Both the position numbers and the translations under genes were made by a program. A stretch of 64,000 nucleotides of DNA, from assembly GCA_965214915.1 (NCBI GenBank), contig CBDCCP010000001.1:1550001-1614000 (forward strand), written 5' to 3'. Shown here in pieces: positions 48,239-57,616 of the stretch. The notes beneath the pieces were generated by a model that worked only from the letters and a program-made list of their open reading frames with translations, was not told the DNA's origin and did no database searches. The stretch is from CATQHP01 sp965214915 (GTDB lineage: Bacteria; Acidobacteriota; Terriglobia; Bryobacterales; UBA6623). How positions within the stretch are numbered: position 1 is the first letter of the stretch; each line of letters starts with the position of its first letter.

Positions 48239-50335
48239 GCCCGGCGAATGCGGTGATTGAAAAGATCGGCAATGTAGAGATTGCCCGCCGCGTCCGCCGC
48301 TACGCGGATGGGGTTGTTCAGTTGCGCCGCGGTCGCCGCGCCGCCGTCCCCGCCGTCCCCGGCTGTCCCGGTCCCCGCGACCGTGCTAATCGTTCCCGTC
48401 GTGTCCACCTTGCGGATGCGGTGGTTGCCGCTATCGGCAATGTAGATGTTTCCCGACCCGTCCACCGCCACGCCTTGGGGAGTGTTTAACTGCGCCGAGA
48501 CCGCTGGGCCGCCGTCCCCGCCGTCCCCGTTCGTGTCGGTCCCGGCGACCGTGTCGATGTACCCCGTAGCGGCGTCCACTTTGCGCACGCGGGGGCCTAA
48601 AGTATGGGCAATATAGAGGTTGCCCGCCGCGTCCACCGCCACGTCGTAGGGCTGCCTGACCAACGCCTGGAGCGCCGGGCCGCCGTCCCCGTTGGTGGCG
48701 GCGAACCCGAATCCTTTTCCCGCGACCGTGGTAATTATTCCCGCTGTGTCCACCTTGCGAATGCGGCTGTTCCAGGTATCGGCGATGTAGAGGTTGCCCG
48801 CCGCGTCCACCGCCACGCCGGAGGGGCTGCCTAGCTGCGCCGCGGTTGCCGGGCCGCCGTCCCCGCTGAACCCGTACTCTCCGGTCCCGGCGACCGTGCC
48901 GATGTCCCCCGTGGCGGCGTCCACCTTGCGAATGCGGTCATTCGAGCTATCGGCGATGTAGATGTTGCCCAACCCGTCCACCGCCACGTCTCTGGGGTCG
49001 CTCAACTGCGCCGCGACAGCCGGGCCGCCGTCCCCGCCGAACCCTGCCGTCCCGTCTCCCGTGATCGTGGCAAAGTTCCCCGTGGCGGCGTCCATCTTGC
49101 GAATGCGTTGGTTGGCGGTATCGGCAATGTAAACATTGCCCGACCCGTCCACCGCCACGCCGCGGGGGAAGTCCAGCCGCGCTTGAACCGCCGGGCCGCC
49201 GTCCCCGTAATCCTCGGTCCCGGCGACCGTGCTCATCGTCCCCGACGTGTCGATCTTGCGGATGCGCCGGTTGTCCCTATCGGCAATGTAGAGGTTGCCC
49301 GAACCGTCCACTACTATGCCGGCGGGTTTCCACAGTTGCGCCGCGGTCGCCGGGCCGCCGTCCCCGCCGAACGCTTCCGTCCCGTCCCCCGCGATCGTGG
49401 AAATATTCCCCGTGGCGGCGTCCACCTTGCGAATGCGGTTATTGGTGGTATCGGCGATGTAGAGATTGCCCGCCGCGTCCACCGCCACGTCAAAAGGTTG
49501 CCACAGTTGCGCCGCGATTGCCGCCTCGCCGTCCCCGCCGAACCCGCCTCCAAAGATTCCGCGCGTCCCGCTTCCCGCGACCGTGGCAATGTTCCCCGTG
49601 GCGGCGTCGACCTTGCGAATGCGGTGGTCTTGCGTAGCGGCGATGTAGAGGTTACCCGAACTGTCCACCGCCACGCCCAAGGGGTCGTCCAGCCGCGCTT
49701 CAAGCGCCGCCACGTCCTCCACGGTCGACGTCCCGCCTCCGGCGACCGTGCCGATGTCGCCCGCTGTGTCCACCTTGCGGATGCGGCGGTTGTTCCTATC
49801 GGCGATGTAGAGGTTGCCCGAGCCGTCCACTACCACGTCATAGGGTTGATTCAGTTGCGCCGAAGCCGCCGGGCCGCCGTCCCCGCCGAACCCTGCCGTC
49901 CCGTCTCCCGCGATCGTGGAAATGTTCCCCGTGGCGGCGTCCACCTTGCGAATGCGGTGGTTTTCCGTATCGGCGATGTAGAGGTTGCCCGACCCGTCCA
50001 CCGCCACGCCGCGGGGTTCAGCGAACTGCGCCGCGGTTGCCGCCTCGCCGTCCCCGCCGAATCCCTTCTCTCCGGCGCCTGCGACCGTGGAAATGTTCCC
50101 CGTGGCGGCATCCACCTTGCGAATGCGCTGGTTGCCCGTGTCGGCGATATAGAGGTTGCCCGACCCGTCCACCACCGCGCCATAGGGGGATCTCAGCCAC
50201 GCTTGAATCGCCGCGCCGCCGTCCCTCAGGTCTGCGGTCCCCGCGACCGTGGTCATCAGCCGCTCGCCGGCGGGCTGCGCCCAAGCCGCGGCGGCCAGCA
50301 GCGCGGCGAAGGCCGGGGCCGCTGCGCGGCCGGCG

Positions 50336-50385
50336 GAGAATGAACGGTGGATAGTGGATAGCAAGACTGTTTGCGCGGCGCGGCA
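50336..50385 (-). repeat. Heptamer-type interspersed element, copy i
   Basis: On the - strand: CCGCGCCGCGCAAACAGTC, then TTGCTATCCACTATCCACCG. It lies in the signal-peptide region of the giant gene, matching copies b and f. Confidence 0.75.
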
Positions 50386-50513
50386 AGCCGCGCCAAGAAG
50401 GGAACGAAGAGACCTGCGGAGGGGCGGCACAACGACCGCGCTACACCTTATAGGCTGACGGACTGACCTTTTTTCATGATAACATCCGACTCGAAATTTT
50501 GTATCACGAGCCT

Positions 50514-50573
50514 TTTCCAACGAGAGATGAGCCTGAAGAGGGGGGCGGTTTCCAACGAGAGACAAGCCTGAAG
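50514..50573 (+). repeat. Two direct copies of a 25-base repeat
   Basis: TTTCCAACGAGAGATGAGCC followed by TGAAG at 50514-50538, and again at 50549-50573 with two substitutions (ACAAG for ATGAG). The period is 35 bases. It lies in the divergent promoter region between gene 5 and the secreted gene at 50689. Confidence 0.7.
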
Positions 50574-50605
50574 GGGCGAGAGAGGGCTGTGGGAATCATC
50601 GGAGG

Positions 50606-50692
50606 ATGATCTTGCATTTGGAGTTGGAGACGCACAAGACGTTGGAGCAGGTGCGGTTGTTTGTGGAAGGAAAAGGAGAACAATCAAAATGA
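50606..50692 (+). other. Possible 28-codon leader frame coupled to the secreted gene
   Basis: Frame MILHLELETHKTLEQV and so on ends in ATGA, overlapping the start of the next gene at 50689. GGAGG (50601-50605) is too close to ATG 50606 but well placed for TTG 50612. The helix-like sequence may be a leader or the remnant of a lost N-terminus of another gene. Confidence 0.25.
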
Positions 50693-52278
50693 CGAGCTTG
50701 AAAAAGTTCTTTGTGCTGTCGGCGGCGCTGGCTTTGGCGCTGGTCGGCGGCGGTACGGCGCAGGCGCAGGACTTCTGCAGCGTCAGCGCTTTGAATTCGG
50801 GCGTGACCGTGCGCTCCGAGGGCATTACCGAGTTGACGGACGAAATCCTGGTGAGTTGTTTCCGCGGGACTGTGGACGCATTTGAGGACTTCAACGTCAC
50901 CCTCGATGTGAATGGCGGCGTGCCGATCACCAACACAATCGACAATACCGATGACAAAAACGTCGACGATGTCGTGCTGTCGATGTACGCCGAAGATGGG
51001 AACCTCAGCACCATCCCCGCTGTAGCAACGGATACCGGCACGCTGATCAGCGACAGCAGCGTGCGGTTCGTGTTCGACAGGCCGGCGGTTCCCAGTGACG
51101 GGAAGTTTCGGATGGTGATTCGAGGCCTTCGCATCAATGCCTGGGCTGCGGAGGGAGATAACGTCACGGCGACCGTCGCGGCCACGGGAGCTCCGATCTT
51201 GGGCGACGCCACCGCGATCATTGCGCGTCCGGCGGCCGGGCTGAAAACGAAAAGGGATGGGGGTCCCGTGGAGGGCGTGAGTTGCGCCAAGAGCACGGTC
51301 ATCGGCTCCGGGGATCTGGATGGCAATGACAATTGGACCACCGCCGAGCTCCGGGTCGAGGAGGGTTTTGCCAGCGCTTTCCTGAGCAACGAGGTTGCCG
51401 GAGAAGAGCCGGGGACTCGTTTGCTCTTGTCGTTCGAGGATATTCCCGCAGGAGTTGACGTATGGCTGAGGCCCGGCCATACCGCGGAGAGCAACGAGTT
51501 CACCTGCAACGACAACACGTTGACGCTCCATTTATTGACCGATCTCGACCGTGACGGCTTTGGCATCGGCGAAAAGGCCATTCCCGAAGACGCAGACAAC
51601 AACTATGTACAAGTCCCCTTGGCTGCGGGCGCCGGCACTGCTGTTTACGAGGTTGTCGAGAGTGACGATGGTACGACTGAGAAATGCGATATTCCGGTAA
51701 CGTTCACCTGGGGCGACTCGGTGAGTCTCGGCACAGGCACGATGAGCGCGAGATTCGCGCCGGTGAGCGAAAAAATGAACGCCAGTGTCGATTCCCCCTT
51801 AATTCCGGGAGGGGTGCGCTTCGTAGAGACGGGCTCCTCGTCTGTAGAAGCGATCACTATCGAGAACTGCTCGACGACGCTGCTGTTCCCGTTCGTCACC
51901 AACCAGGCGGGCCACGATACCGGCATCGCCATCTCGAACACGTCGGAAGATGCGTTCGGCACGGCGGCGCATGACGGCTCCTGCACCATCTACTACCACG
52001 GCTCGACGGAAGACGGCGGGGCGGCGCCCAGCGAGCAGACCTCCGGGACTATTGCTGCCGGTGAGCAGTTGGTCTTCCTGGTGTCCGCCGAAGCTCCCGG
52101 CTTCCAGGGCTACCTGATGGCGCGTTGCGAGTTCCAGTTCGGCCACGGCTTGGCCTTTCTGAACAACGGGGCCGGCGGCGTGCCGACTTATGCGCAGAGC
52201 TACCTGGCCTTGGTGGTGCCAGTGCAGCACGGCGACCGCGGCGTGGCTGCTGGCGCCCACGAGATGCTGGGTCAGTAG
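50689..52278 (+). CDS. Secreted protein of unknown function, paralogue A
   Basis: 529 residues with a signal peptide ending GTAQA-QDF. AAGGAG stands ten bases before ATG 50689. The family is not recognised. The N-terminal half is beta-rich (SGVTVRSEGITELTDEILVS, an early disulfide-like Cys pair). The C-terminal 150 residues are the most conserved with paralogue B: ENCSTTLLFPFVTNQAGHD, then TGIAISNTSEDAFGT, GSCTIYYHGS and FQGYLMARCEFQFGHGLAF. Base composition is visibly less GC-rich than its neighbours. A strong terminator follows, so it is probably a single-gene unit separate from B. Confidence 0.75.
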   Translation: MTSLKKFFVLSAALALALVGGGTAQAQDFCSVSALNSGVTVRSEGITELTDEILVSCFRGTVDAFEDFNVTLDVNGGVPITNTIDNTDDKNVDDVVLSMYAEDGNLSTIPAVATDTGTLISDSSVRFVFDRPAVPSDGKFRMVIRGLRINAWAAEGDNVTATVAATGAPILGDATAIIARPAAGLKTKRDGGPVEGVSCAKSTVIGSGDLDGNDNWTTAELRVEEGFASAFLSNEVAGEEPGTRLLLSFEDIPAGVDVWLRPGHTAESNEFTCNDNTLTLHLLTDLDRDGFGIGEKAIPEDADNNYVQVPLAAGAGTAVYEVVESDDGTTEKCDIPVTFTWGDSVSLGTGTMSARFAPVSEKMNASVDSPLIPGGVRFVETGSSSVEAITIENCSTTLLFPFVTNQAGHDTGIAISNTSEDAFGTAAHDGSCTIYYHGSTEDGGAAPSEQTSGTIAAGEQLVFLVSAEAPGFQGYLMARCEFQFGHGLAFLNNGAGGVPTYAQSYLALVVPVQHGDRGVAAGAHEMLGQ

Positions 52279-52289
52279 GCTCGTTCCAC

Positions 52290-52306
52290 GGCGTTTGTTG
52301 AACGCC
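52290..52306 (+). other. Hairpin after paralogue A
   Basis: GGCGTT-TGTTG-AACGCC, a perfect 6-base stem just after the stop and before the terminator. May stabilise the mRNA end. Confidence 0.4.
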
Positions 52307-52324
52307 ATGTCATAACCAACCTCG

Positions 52325-52358
52325 GCGGGGAGGGTCGTACGGCCTTCCCCGCTTTTTT
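52325..52358 (+). terminator. Intrinsic terminator after paralogue A
   Basis: GCGGGGAGGG (52325-52334) pairs with CCTTCCCCGC (52343-52352), one G-T wobble, followed by TTTTTT (52353-52358). A textbook terminator. Confidence 0.85.
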
Positions 52359-52462
52359 GCTTTTCTCTACCCTGCCGGCGCCGCATTTCGTGCGGGCCCT
52401 CGCGCTTTCGCAACGGGCCAAGCAACGGCGCGACCGGGGGGGCAGCCGTGGCAGCAATCACC

Positions 52463-53995
52463 ATGACGGATTGGAGAAAATTACTCGCCTGCGCCGCGTT
52501 GCTTGCCTTGGCGGCGTTCGGCGGCGGCGCGGCGCGGGCGCAACTCTGCATCGTTTCCGCCGAAGCCCCGCTCGTGCGCACCGAAGGCATCGCCGAATTG
52601 GCGGGCGAGATCGTCCTCAGTTGCTGGGATGCCGCGTCCGCGGAAATCGAGAACTTCAAGGCGGTCGTCGCGCCGGGAAACGGCGTCGCCGTGACCAACA
52701 GGCACGACGGCGGCGAAGACAAGCTTGCCGGCGAAGCCGTGCTGACGGTGCTGCACGACGGCGCGGCGGTGCAGTCGGTTCCGGGCAGGATCGTGGACGG
52801 CCGCCTGGAGTTCACGTTGACCAAGCCGGCGGTAACCGGGAACACGACCGTGAGGATGGAGATCGCGGGCGTTCGGGTCAATGCCGCGGCCGCGGGCGGG
52901 AATCCGGTCGCGGCGACAGTCTCCTTCGGTTCTCTTCCGTTGTTGCATGCCGACACAGTAGATATCGACGGCACGGTGATCGTTGCGCGCCCGACCGCCG
53001 GACTGCGGGTCGAGGCGGTCGACGGCCCGGCGGCGGGCTTGCAGTGCGCGGCGAACGAAGAGGGCGAGACCGCCGGCATCGAGCTCCGGGAAGGTTTCGA
53101 AACTGCTTTCGAGGCGGCGGGGGAGGCGTCGCAAGGCATCCGCTTCCTGCTGCGCTTCGCGGACATTCCCGCCGGGGTCGCGGTCCGGCTGCCGGTCGCG
53201 CCCGCTTGCGCCGACGCCTCGCTGACGCTCGCCTTGCAAAGGGGCCTCGATTTCAACGGCGCCGGGGCGTCCGACACCCCCGTTGCGGACGAGGACGGCA
53301 ACGCCGCGGTGGCGCTGGCGTCCGGCGCGGGGGCCGCCGTTTACGAGGTCACCGGGAGCGCCGGCGGCGTTATCGAAAGTTGCGAGGTTCCGCTAACGTT
53401 CTCCTGGGGCGGCGAAGACGGCGGCGAGACGGGCATCGGCCGCGGCCGGGTGACGGTGGGCTTCGCCCCGGAGAGCGATGTCTCCGCGGCCGACGCCGCG
53501 GCGCCCGTGCCGCGCTTCGTTGCCGGCGGCGAGGAAATGGAGGTCATTGTAATCGAGCCTTGCTCGACGACGCTGCTGTTTCCGTTCGTGACCAACCGGG
53601 CGGGCTTCGGCACGGGGATCGTCATCGCCAACACCTCGCAAGACGCCTTCGGCACGGAGACGCAAGCGGGCTCGTGCGCCATCGACTACTACGGCTCGAC
53701 GCTGGGCGGCGGGGCGGCGCCCGCCACGCAGCGATCCGCGCCCGTGGCCGGCGGCGGGCAGTTGGTCTTCACGCTGTCGGCGGGCAACGCGGCGCAGAGC
53801 ATCGCGCCCACGCCGGAGTTTCAGGGCTATTTGATGGCCCGCTGCAACTTCCAGTATGCGCACGGCATCGCCCTGGTCTCCGACAGCGTCGGCGGCTCCC
53901 CCTCCATACTCTACGGCTATCTGCCGCTGGTCGTGCCCCGCGAGCCGGGCCAAGCCCGCAGCGGCGACGCCGAGGCCGCCGGCCTCGGTCATTAG
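52463..53995 (+). CDS. Secreted protein of unknown function, paralogue B
   Basis: 510 residues from ATG 52463, chosen by alignment of MTDWRKLLACAALL with MTSLKKFFVLSAAL of paralogue A (GTG 52448 is also open). The signal peptide ends GAARA-QLC. Same layout as A: LVRTEGIAELAGEIVLSCWD near the start, IIVARPTAGLR-like and DIPAGV segments in the middle, and the conserved C-terminal block CSTTLLFPFVTNRAGFGTG, then SCAIDYYGS and FQGYLMARCNFQYAHGIAL. GC-rich, unlike A, so the two copies have had different histories or ages. Role unknown; extracellular or outer-surface location is likely. Confidence 0.78.
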   Translation: MTDWRKLLACAALLALAAFGGGAARAQLCIVSAEAPLVRTEGIAELAGEIVLSCWDAASAEIENFKAVVAPGNGVAVTNRHDGGEDKLAGEAVLTVLHDGAAVQSVPGRIVDGRLEFTLTKPAVTGNTTVRMEIAGVRVNAAAAGGNPVAATVSFGSLPLLHADTVDIDGTVIVARPTAGLRVEAVDGPAAGLQCAANEEGETAGIELREGFETAFEAAGEASQGIRFLLRFADIPAGVAVRLPVAPACADASLTLALQRGLDFNGAGASDTPVADEDGNAAVALASGAGAAVYEVTGSAGGVIESCEVPLTFSWGGEDGGETGIGRGRVTVGFAPESDVSAADAAAPVPRFVAGGEEMEVIVIEPCSTTLLFPFVTNRAGFGTGIVIANTSQDAFGTETQAGSCAIDYYGSTLGGGAAPATQRSAPVAGGGQLVFTLSAGNAAQSIAPTPEFQGYLMARCNFQYAHGIALVSDSVGGSPSILYGYLPLVVPREPGQARSGDAEAAGLGH

Positions 53996-54000
53996 AGATA

Positions 54001-54015
54001 TGTGCTATATGCACA
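54001..54015. other. Inverted repeat TGTGC-TATAT-GCACA
   Basis: Perfect 5-base arms around TATAT, directly after the stop of paralogue B and about 110 bases before the recombinase gene. A small hairpin or a dyad operator; purpose unknown. Confidence 0.35.
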
Positions 54016-54065
54016 GGCGCTTTTCTGAGGAAAACCCGATTTATGGGCCGGAATTTTTCCGCTTC

Positions 54066-54088
54066 AAACTACGGGACTTGCGTAGTTT
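54066..54088. promoter_or_regulatory. Perfect 8-7-8 inverted repeat upstream of the recombinase gene
   Basis: AAACTACG (54066-54073), centre GGACTTG, CGTAGTTT (54081-54088). Two inverted arms around a 7-base centre is the layout of tyrosine-recombinase core sites. It also overlaps the -35 of the likely promoter, so an operator for self-control is equally possible. Confidence 0.5.
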
Positions 54089-54106
54089 CGCGCATTGGTT
54101 TATGCT
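54078..54106 (+). promoter_or_regulatory. Likely promoter of the recombinase gene
   Basis: TTGCGT (54078-54083), 17 bases, TATGCT (54101-54106), 13 bases before ATG 54119. The -35 lies in the right half of the inverted repeat. Confidence 0.45.
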
Positions 54107-54118
54107 GTTTTCTACTTG

Positions 54119-55075
54119 ATGAAAATGACTCTCGATGACGCCTGCGAAGCTTATCTCCGAGACCTCGGGGCAAGGAATCTCCGCCGCGCCACTCTGGACG
54201 GCTACCGCTCTCTATTCCGAAAATGGCAGGCCTACGCCGTCGAACGCGAACTCTCTGAGATGAGCGACTTCAGCCAAGCGGAAATGCGCGCTTGGCGCGA
54301 ATCCTGGAATTGCAAGCCAAGCACGCAGCGGATTCGGGTGATTCAATTGAAGGCTTTCTTTTTTCATGCCGTAAGCGCGGGTTGGATTCCCGCGTCGCCC
54401 ATGGCGGGCATCAAGCCGCCCAAGCACGAAGAGCCGCCGACCATGCCGCTGTCGCGGGACGAAATGCGCGCCTGTTTGGCGGCCGCGGACGAGACGCCCA
54501 AGGAGCAGGCGCTCATCCTGCTCATGCGCTATTCGGGTTTGGCGATTCTCGACGCCGTGACGCTCTCCCGCGACGCCGTCGACTCCGCCGGACATCTGAC
54601 TTTGCGCCGCTCGAAGAGCGGGGAGCTCGTTATGGCCCATCTGCCCGAGCGCGTGCTCGAAGCGCTGAGGCGGTTCCCGCCGGTCAGCGAGCGATATTAC
54701 TTCTGGAGCGGAACGGCGCAGCCCCAAACGGCGGCGAAGTACTGGCGCAGCCGCTTGCACCGCGTCGCGCGCCGGGCCGGCGTCGCGAACTTCCGGCCCC
54801 ACCGCTTGCGCAACACCTTCGCCGTGGAGCTGCTTCTTGCCGGCGTGGCCATGCACGATGTCAGCGTGCTGCTCGGCCACAGCAGCGTGGCGACAACGGA
54901 GCGGCATTACGCACCCTGGAACCGGTCGCGGCGAGAGCGGCTCGTGGCGATCGTCAGGAAAGTTCATGCCCACGACCCATGGCTTGCGTCGGACCGCATT
55001 CGCAAAAACATCGCCGGGGCCGATGCGGCAGTCCCCGCAATAACGGCCCGGCAGGCGGCAGGCGGAGGCGGCTAA
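54119..55075 (+). CDS. Tyrosine recombinase/integrase with an altered Arg-I region
   Basis: 318 residues from ATG 54119 (ATG 54125 is an alternative). An N-terminal core-binding helical domain (residues 1-90) is followed by the catalytic domain. Lys166 (RSKSGE), His228 and Arg231 (PHRLRNTF), His254 (LGHSS) and nucleophile Tyr264 (ERHYAPW) are in place. The first catalytic Arg, expected in a TGLRxSEL-like segment, is missing: the segment reads YSGLAILDAV (residues 138-147). Many relatives have an Arg two positions on (SGLAIRDAV), here Leu144. The enzyme may therefore be inactive or use another residue. It stands alone, with no excisionase or cargo of phage type nearby. Confidence 0.85.
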   Translation: MKMTLDDACEAYLRDLGARNLRRATLDGYRSLFRKWQAYAVERELSEMSDFSQAEMRAWRESWNCKPSTQRIRVIQLKAFFFHAVSAGWIPASPMAGIKPPKHEEPPTMPLSRDEMRACLAAADETPKEQALILLMRYSGLAILDAVTLSRDAVDSAGHLTLRRSKSGELVMAHLPERVLEALRRFPPVSERYYFWSGTAQPQTAAKYWRSRLHRVARRAGVANFRPHRLRNTFAVELLLAGVAMHDVSVLLGHSSVATTERHYAPWNRSRRERLVAIVRKVHAHDPWLASDRIRKNIAGADAAVPAITARQAAGGGG

Positions 55076-55143
55076 AAACAAAATCCGCATGACCGAAAAA
55101 GAGAAGTCCCTGTACGCGGGCGCCCAGTTTGCGGTATCGCCAT

Positions 55144-56538
55144 TCAGGCGTCACTTTGTCGCAATTTGGGCGCCTGCGCGCTGCCGCGCCCGGCGATAGC
55201 CGCCGCGATGGCCCGACTGCGGCGAATGCAATCGGGAATGCCGACCCCGTCGTAGCCGTTGCCGCCCAGATGGAGTCCAGGGAGGCGCTGCAACAATTCG
55301 CCGATCCTTGCCAACCGCGCGCCGTGCCCCACGACGTACAGCGCCATGGATTGCGGCAGGCGGGCGATCCGACAGGCAATCGGCCGGGCGCGGTAGCGCA
55401 TCAGAGAGATCAGCTCCGCATGGGCGGTTGCCTGCACCGTTTCGTCGGCTGCGTTCAGCAACTCGTCCGCCGCCGCGCCGGTGAAAAACGCCCGCAGCAG
55501 CGTTGCCTCGTCCGACGCGCGGTGATCGAATTTCGTCTCCACCCAGGTGCAGGCCGCCGGCGAGCGCCTTTCGGCCCGCGGAATCAGCATCCCGAAACCG
55601 TTCAAGGGATGGTCGAAGCCGCGCCGCCGATAAACCAGTCCTGCGACGATCGAGGAATTGTAGGGAATGCCGTCGAGGGCTTGGGCAAGTTCGCCGCATG
55701 CGCGGCGCAGCAGCTTGGCGGCCTCGTGCGCCGGGACGGCGGCCACGACGTGACCGGCTTCGATCGCGCCGTCTTCGAGCCCGACCTTCCAACCGCCGCC
55801 CGCCCGCTCGATTTGCACGACGCGCCCGCGCGCGAAACGGCTCGCCGGGGCGACCGCCCTTTGCAGCGCATCGACCAGAGTTCCCAGCCCGTCTTTCAGC
55901 GTCAGAAACAGCGGCCCTTCCGCCTTGGCCGGTCGATTCTTCAGAGCGCCGCGCACGATGCTTCCGTAGCGCCTCTCGTACTCCACAAACGCCGGCAGCA
56001 CGCAGTCCACCGACAATTGTTCGGGAGCGCCGCCGTACACCCCGGCGAGCAGCGGCTGGGCGATGTACTCGTTCCACTCCTCGCCGAAGTGGTCGCGCAC
56101 GAATTCGGCGACCGAGCGGTCGGGATGGTGCGCCGGCCGGCGGAACCACTCCAGGCCCAGGCGCAGCTTCGTGCCGATGCCGAACAGCCGCGACGCAACC
56201 ACCGCCGCCGGCTTCGCCGGCGCCAGCAACTGCATGCCTTCCGGTACGGGGATCAATTCGCCGCGGCGCGCGATGTAGGTCTTGCGGCGGTCGTCGTTCG
56301 AGCCGATCACCTGGTTCTCCAAACCGAGCTCGCGCGCCAAATCGAGCGCCCACGGCTTGCGCGCGAGCCAACTGTCCGGCCCCGCTTCGACCAGACAGCC
56401 GCTCACGCGGTCGGTTCGAATCACTCCTCCCAGCCGCGCTTCGGCTTCGACCAAAACGGACGGAATGCCCGCGCGGCCGAGGTAATAAGCCGCCGCAAGC
56501 CCTGAGATTCCCCCGCCGATAATGACGACCGGCTTCAT
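55144..56538 (-). CDS. hemG: Protoporphyrinogen/coproporphyrinogen oxidase (HemY type)
   Basis: 464 residues. FAD-dependent oxidation in late haem synthesis. The nucleotide-binding motif VVIIGGGISGLAAAYYLGRA is at residues 4-23, with LVEAEARLGGVIRTDR and the substrate-side GPDSWLARKPWALDLARELG. The C-terminal GLHLGGNGYDGVGIPDCIRR closes the FAD site. The oxygen-dependent HemY (also called HemG in Bacillus) family is clear; copro- or protoporphyrinogen preference cannot be told. Its start overlaps the hemE stop by ATGA. Confidence 0.92.
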   Translation of the reverse strand: MKPVVIIGGGISGLAAAYYLGRAGIPSVLVEAEARLGGVIRTDRVSGCLVEAGPDSWLARKPWALDLARELGLENQVIGSNDDRRKTYIARRGELIPVPEGMQLLAPAKPAAVVASRLFGIGTKLRLGLEWFRRPAHHPDRSVAEFVRDHFGEEWNEYIAQPLLAGVYGGAPEQLSVDCVLPAFVEYERRYGSIVRGALKNRPAKAEGPLFLTLKDGLGTLVDALQRAVAPASRFARGRVVQIERAGGGWKVGLEDGAIEAGHVVAAVPAHEAAKLLRRACGELAQALDGIPYNSSIVAGLVYRRRGFDHPLNGFGMLIPRAERRSPAACTWVETKFDHRASDEATLLRAFFTGAAADELLNAADETVQATAHAELISLMRYRARPIACRIARLPQSMALYVVGHGARLARIGELLQRLPGLHLGGNGYDGVGIPDCIRRSRAIAAAIAGRGSAQAPKLRQSDA

Positions 56539-57569
56539 GCCGCGTTCGCCGGCCGGTAATCGCGGACCATGGCCACAACCGCCTTCACGTTGTCCACCGG
56601 CGTCTGCGGAACGATTCCATGCCCCAGATTGAAAATGTGCCCCGGCCGGCCGCCCGCCCGCGAGAGGATGTCCTCGACCTTGCGGCGCAATGCGGGCAAT
56701 GGAGCAAGCAAGGCGATAGGGTCCAGGTTGCCCTGAACGGCGGCCTCCTCGTCGATGCGCTCCCAGGCTTCATCCAGACGGACCCGCCAATCGAGGCCCA
56801 GCACGTCCCCGCCCGCGGAGTGGAACAGCTCCAGGAAAGCGCCGTTGCCGGTTCCAAAATGGATCACAGGGACGGAAGTCGATTGGATCTGCCGAATCAA
56901 CATCTCCGAGTAAGGCAGGACATACCGCTCGTAATCGTCGGGAGCGAGCGCGCCCGCCCAACTGTCGAATACCTGGATCGCGTCGGCTCCGTTAACCACC
57001 TGCGACGCCGCGTAGGGCGTAACCGCCTGGACGATGGCTTCCATCAAACCTTGCCAAGCCGCCGGTTCGCGCCACATCAGATATTTCGTTGCCGCGTAGT
57101 TGCGGGAGCCGCCGCCTTCGATCGTGTAGCTGGCCAGGGTGAACGGGGCGCCGACGAAGCCGATAATCGGCACGCGGTCGGACAGGTTTTTCCTGACCAG
57201 CGCGATCGCCTCTCCGACATAGCCCAAATCGGCGGCATTCGTTGTCGCAAGGCGGGCAACGTCGGCCAACGAGCGGATCGGGTTTTCGATCTTCGGCCCG
57301 TCGCCTTGCACGAACTCCAGCTTGAGGCCCATCGGCTCGAGCGGAAGAAGAATATCCGCAAAGACAATCGCCGCATCGACGTCCAGCGCGTCGATCGGCT
57401 GCTGCGTCACCTCGGCCGCAAGCCGCGGCGTCTTGCAGATTTCCAGGATCGAGTGGCTCCGGCGGATCTTGCGGTACTCCGGCATGTAGCGGCCCGCTTG
57501 ACGCATGAACCACACCGGCGTCCGATCGACGGGCTCCCGCCGGCACGCCCGAATGAAGCGGGACAACAT
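56535..57569 (-). CDS. hemE: Uroporphyrinogen decarboxylase
   Basis: 344 residues. Converts uroporphyrinogen III to coproporphyrinogen III. Signature RTPVWFMRQAGRYMPEYRKI near the N-terminus, then DILLPLEPMG, IGFVGAPFTLASYTIEGGGS and the C-terminal FNLGHGIVPQTPVDNVKAVV. Complete and of normal length. First of the two-gene hem unit; the lipoprotein gene 47 bases upstream may belong to the same transcript. Confidence 0.96.
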   Translation of the reverse strand: MLSRFIRACRREPVDRTPVWFMRQAGRYMPEYRKIRRSHSILEICKTPRLAAEVTQQPIDALDVDAAIVFADILLPLEPMGLKLEFVQGDGPKIENPIRSLADVARLATTNAADLGYVGEAIALVRKNLSDRVPIIGFVGAPFTLASYTIEGGGSRNYAATKYLMWREPAAWQGLMEAIVQAVTPYAASQVVNGADAIQVFDSWAGALAPDDYERYVLPYSEMLIRQIQSTSVPVIHFGTGNGAFLELFHSAGGDVLGLDWRVRLDEAWERIDEEAAVQGNLDPIALLAPLPALRRKVEDILSRAGGRPGHIFNLGHGIVPQTPVDNVKAVVAMVRDYRPANAA

Positions 57570-57616
57570 CGCTTGAATATACCAGTACGGAACGTAACCG
57601 TTTGAGGAAAGGCGAC

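Larger units (their letters stand above)
44592..50430 (-). pseudogene. Giant secreted NHL/Ig-repeat protein 5, frameshifted near the 3' end
   Basis: About 1,945 residues if the frameshift is repaired. Start is uncertain: GTG 50430 gives a basic N-terminus, a heptamer-element segment (LLSTIHRSFSAGR) and a signal peptide ending LLAAAAWA-QP; the frame is open to 50565. Twelve NHL-type motifs come first (50300-48240), then ten Ig-like units of about 80 residues (TITSGQSTTLTWTSSNAVSA type), a BACON-like domain (NWLAAEPASGSLAEDEETTI) and the Solibacter-type tail shared with NHL gene 4. At about 44980-44985 one extra base shifts the frame. The shifted frame runs on to 44539 with no coding character, while the proper tail (LEQPGEMVDIYTT, EIYATGLGAVEPPI, to GVTIAVE) continues in the next frame to 44592. 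Beside the shift, a segment GEMVDIYTTS/GEIVEIYATG looks like a small tandem duplication. Confidence 0.8.

Noticed and set aside
50514..50573. CRISPR-like pair of repeats
   Set aside because: Only two copies, a 10-base spacer and no cas genes.
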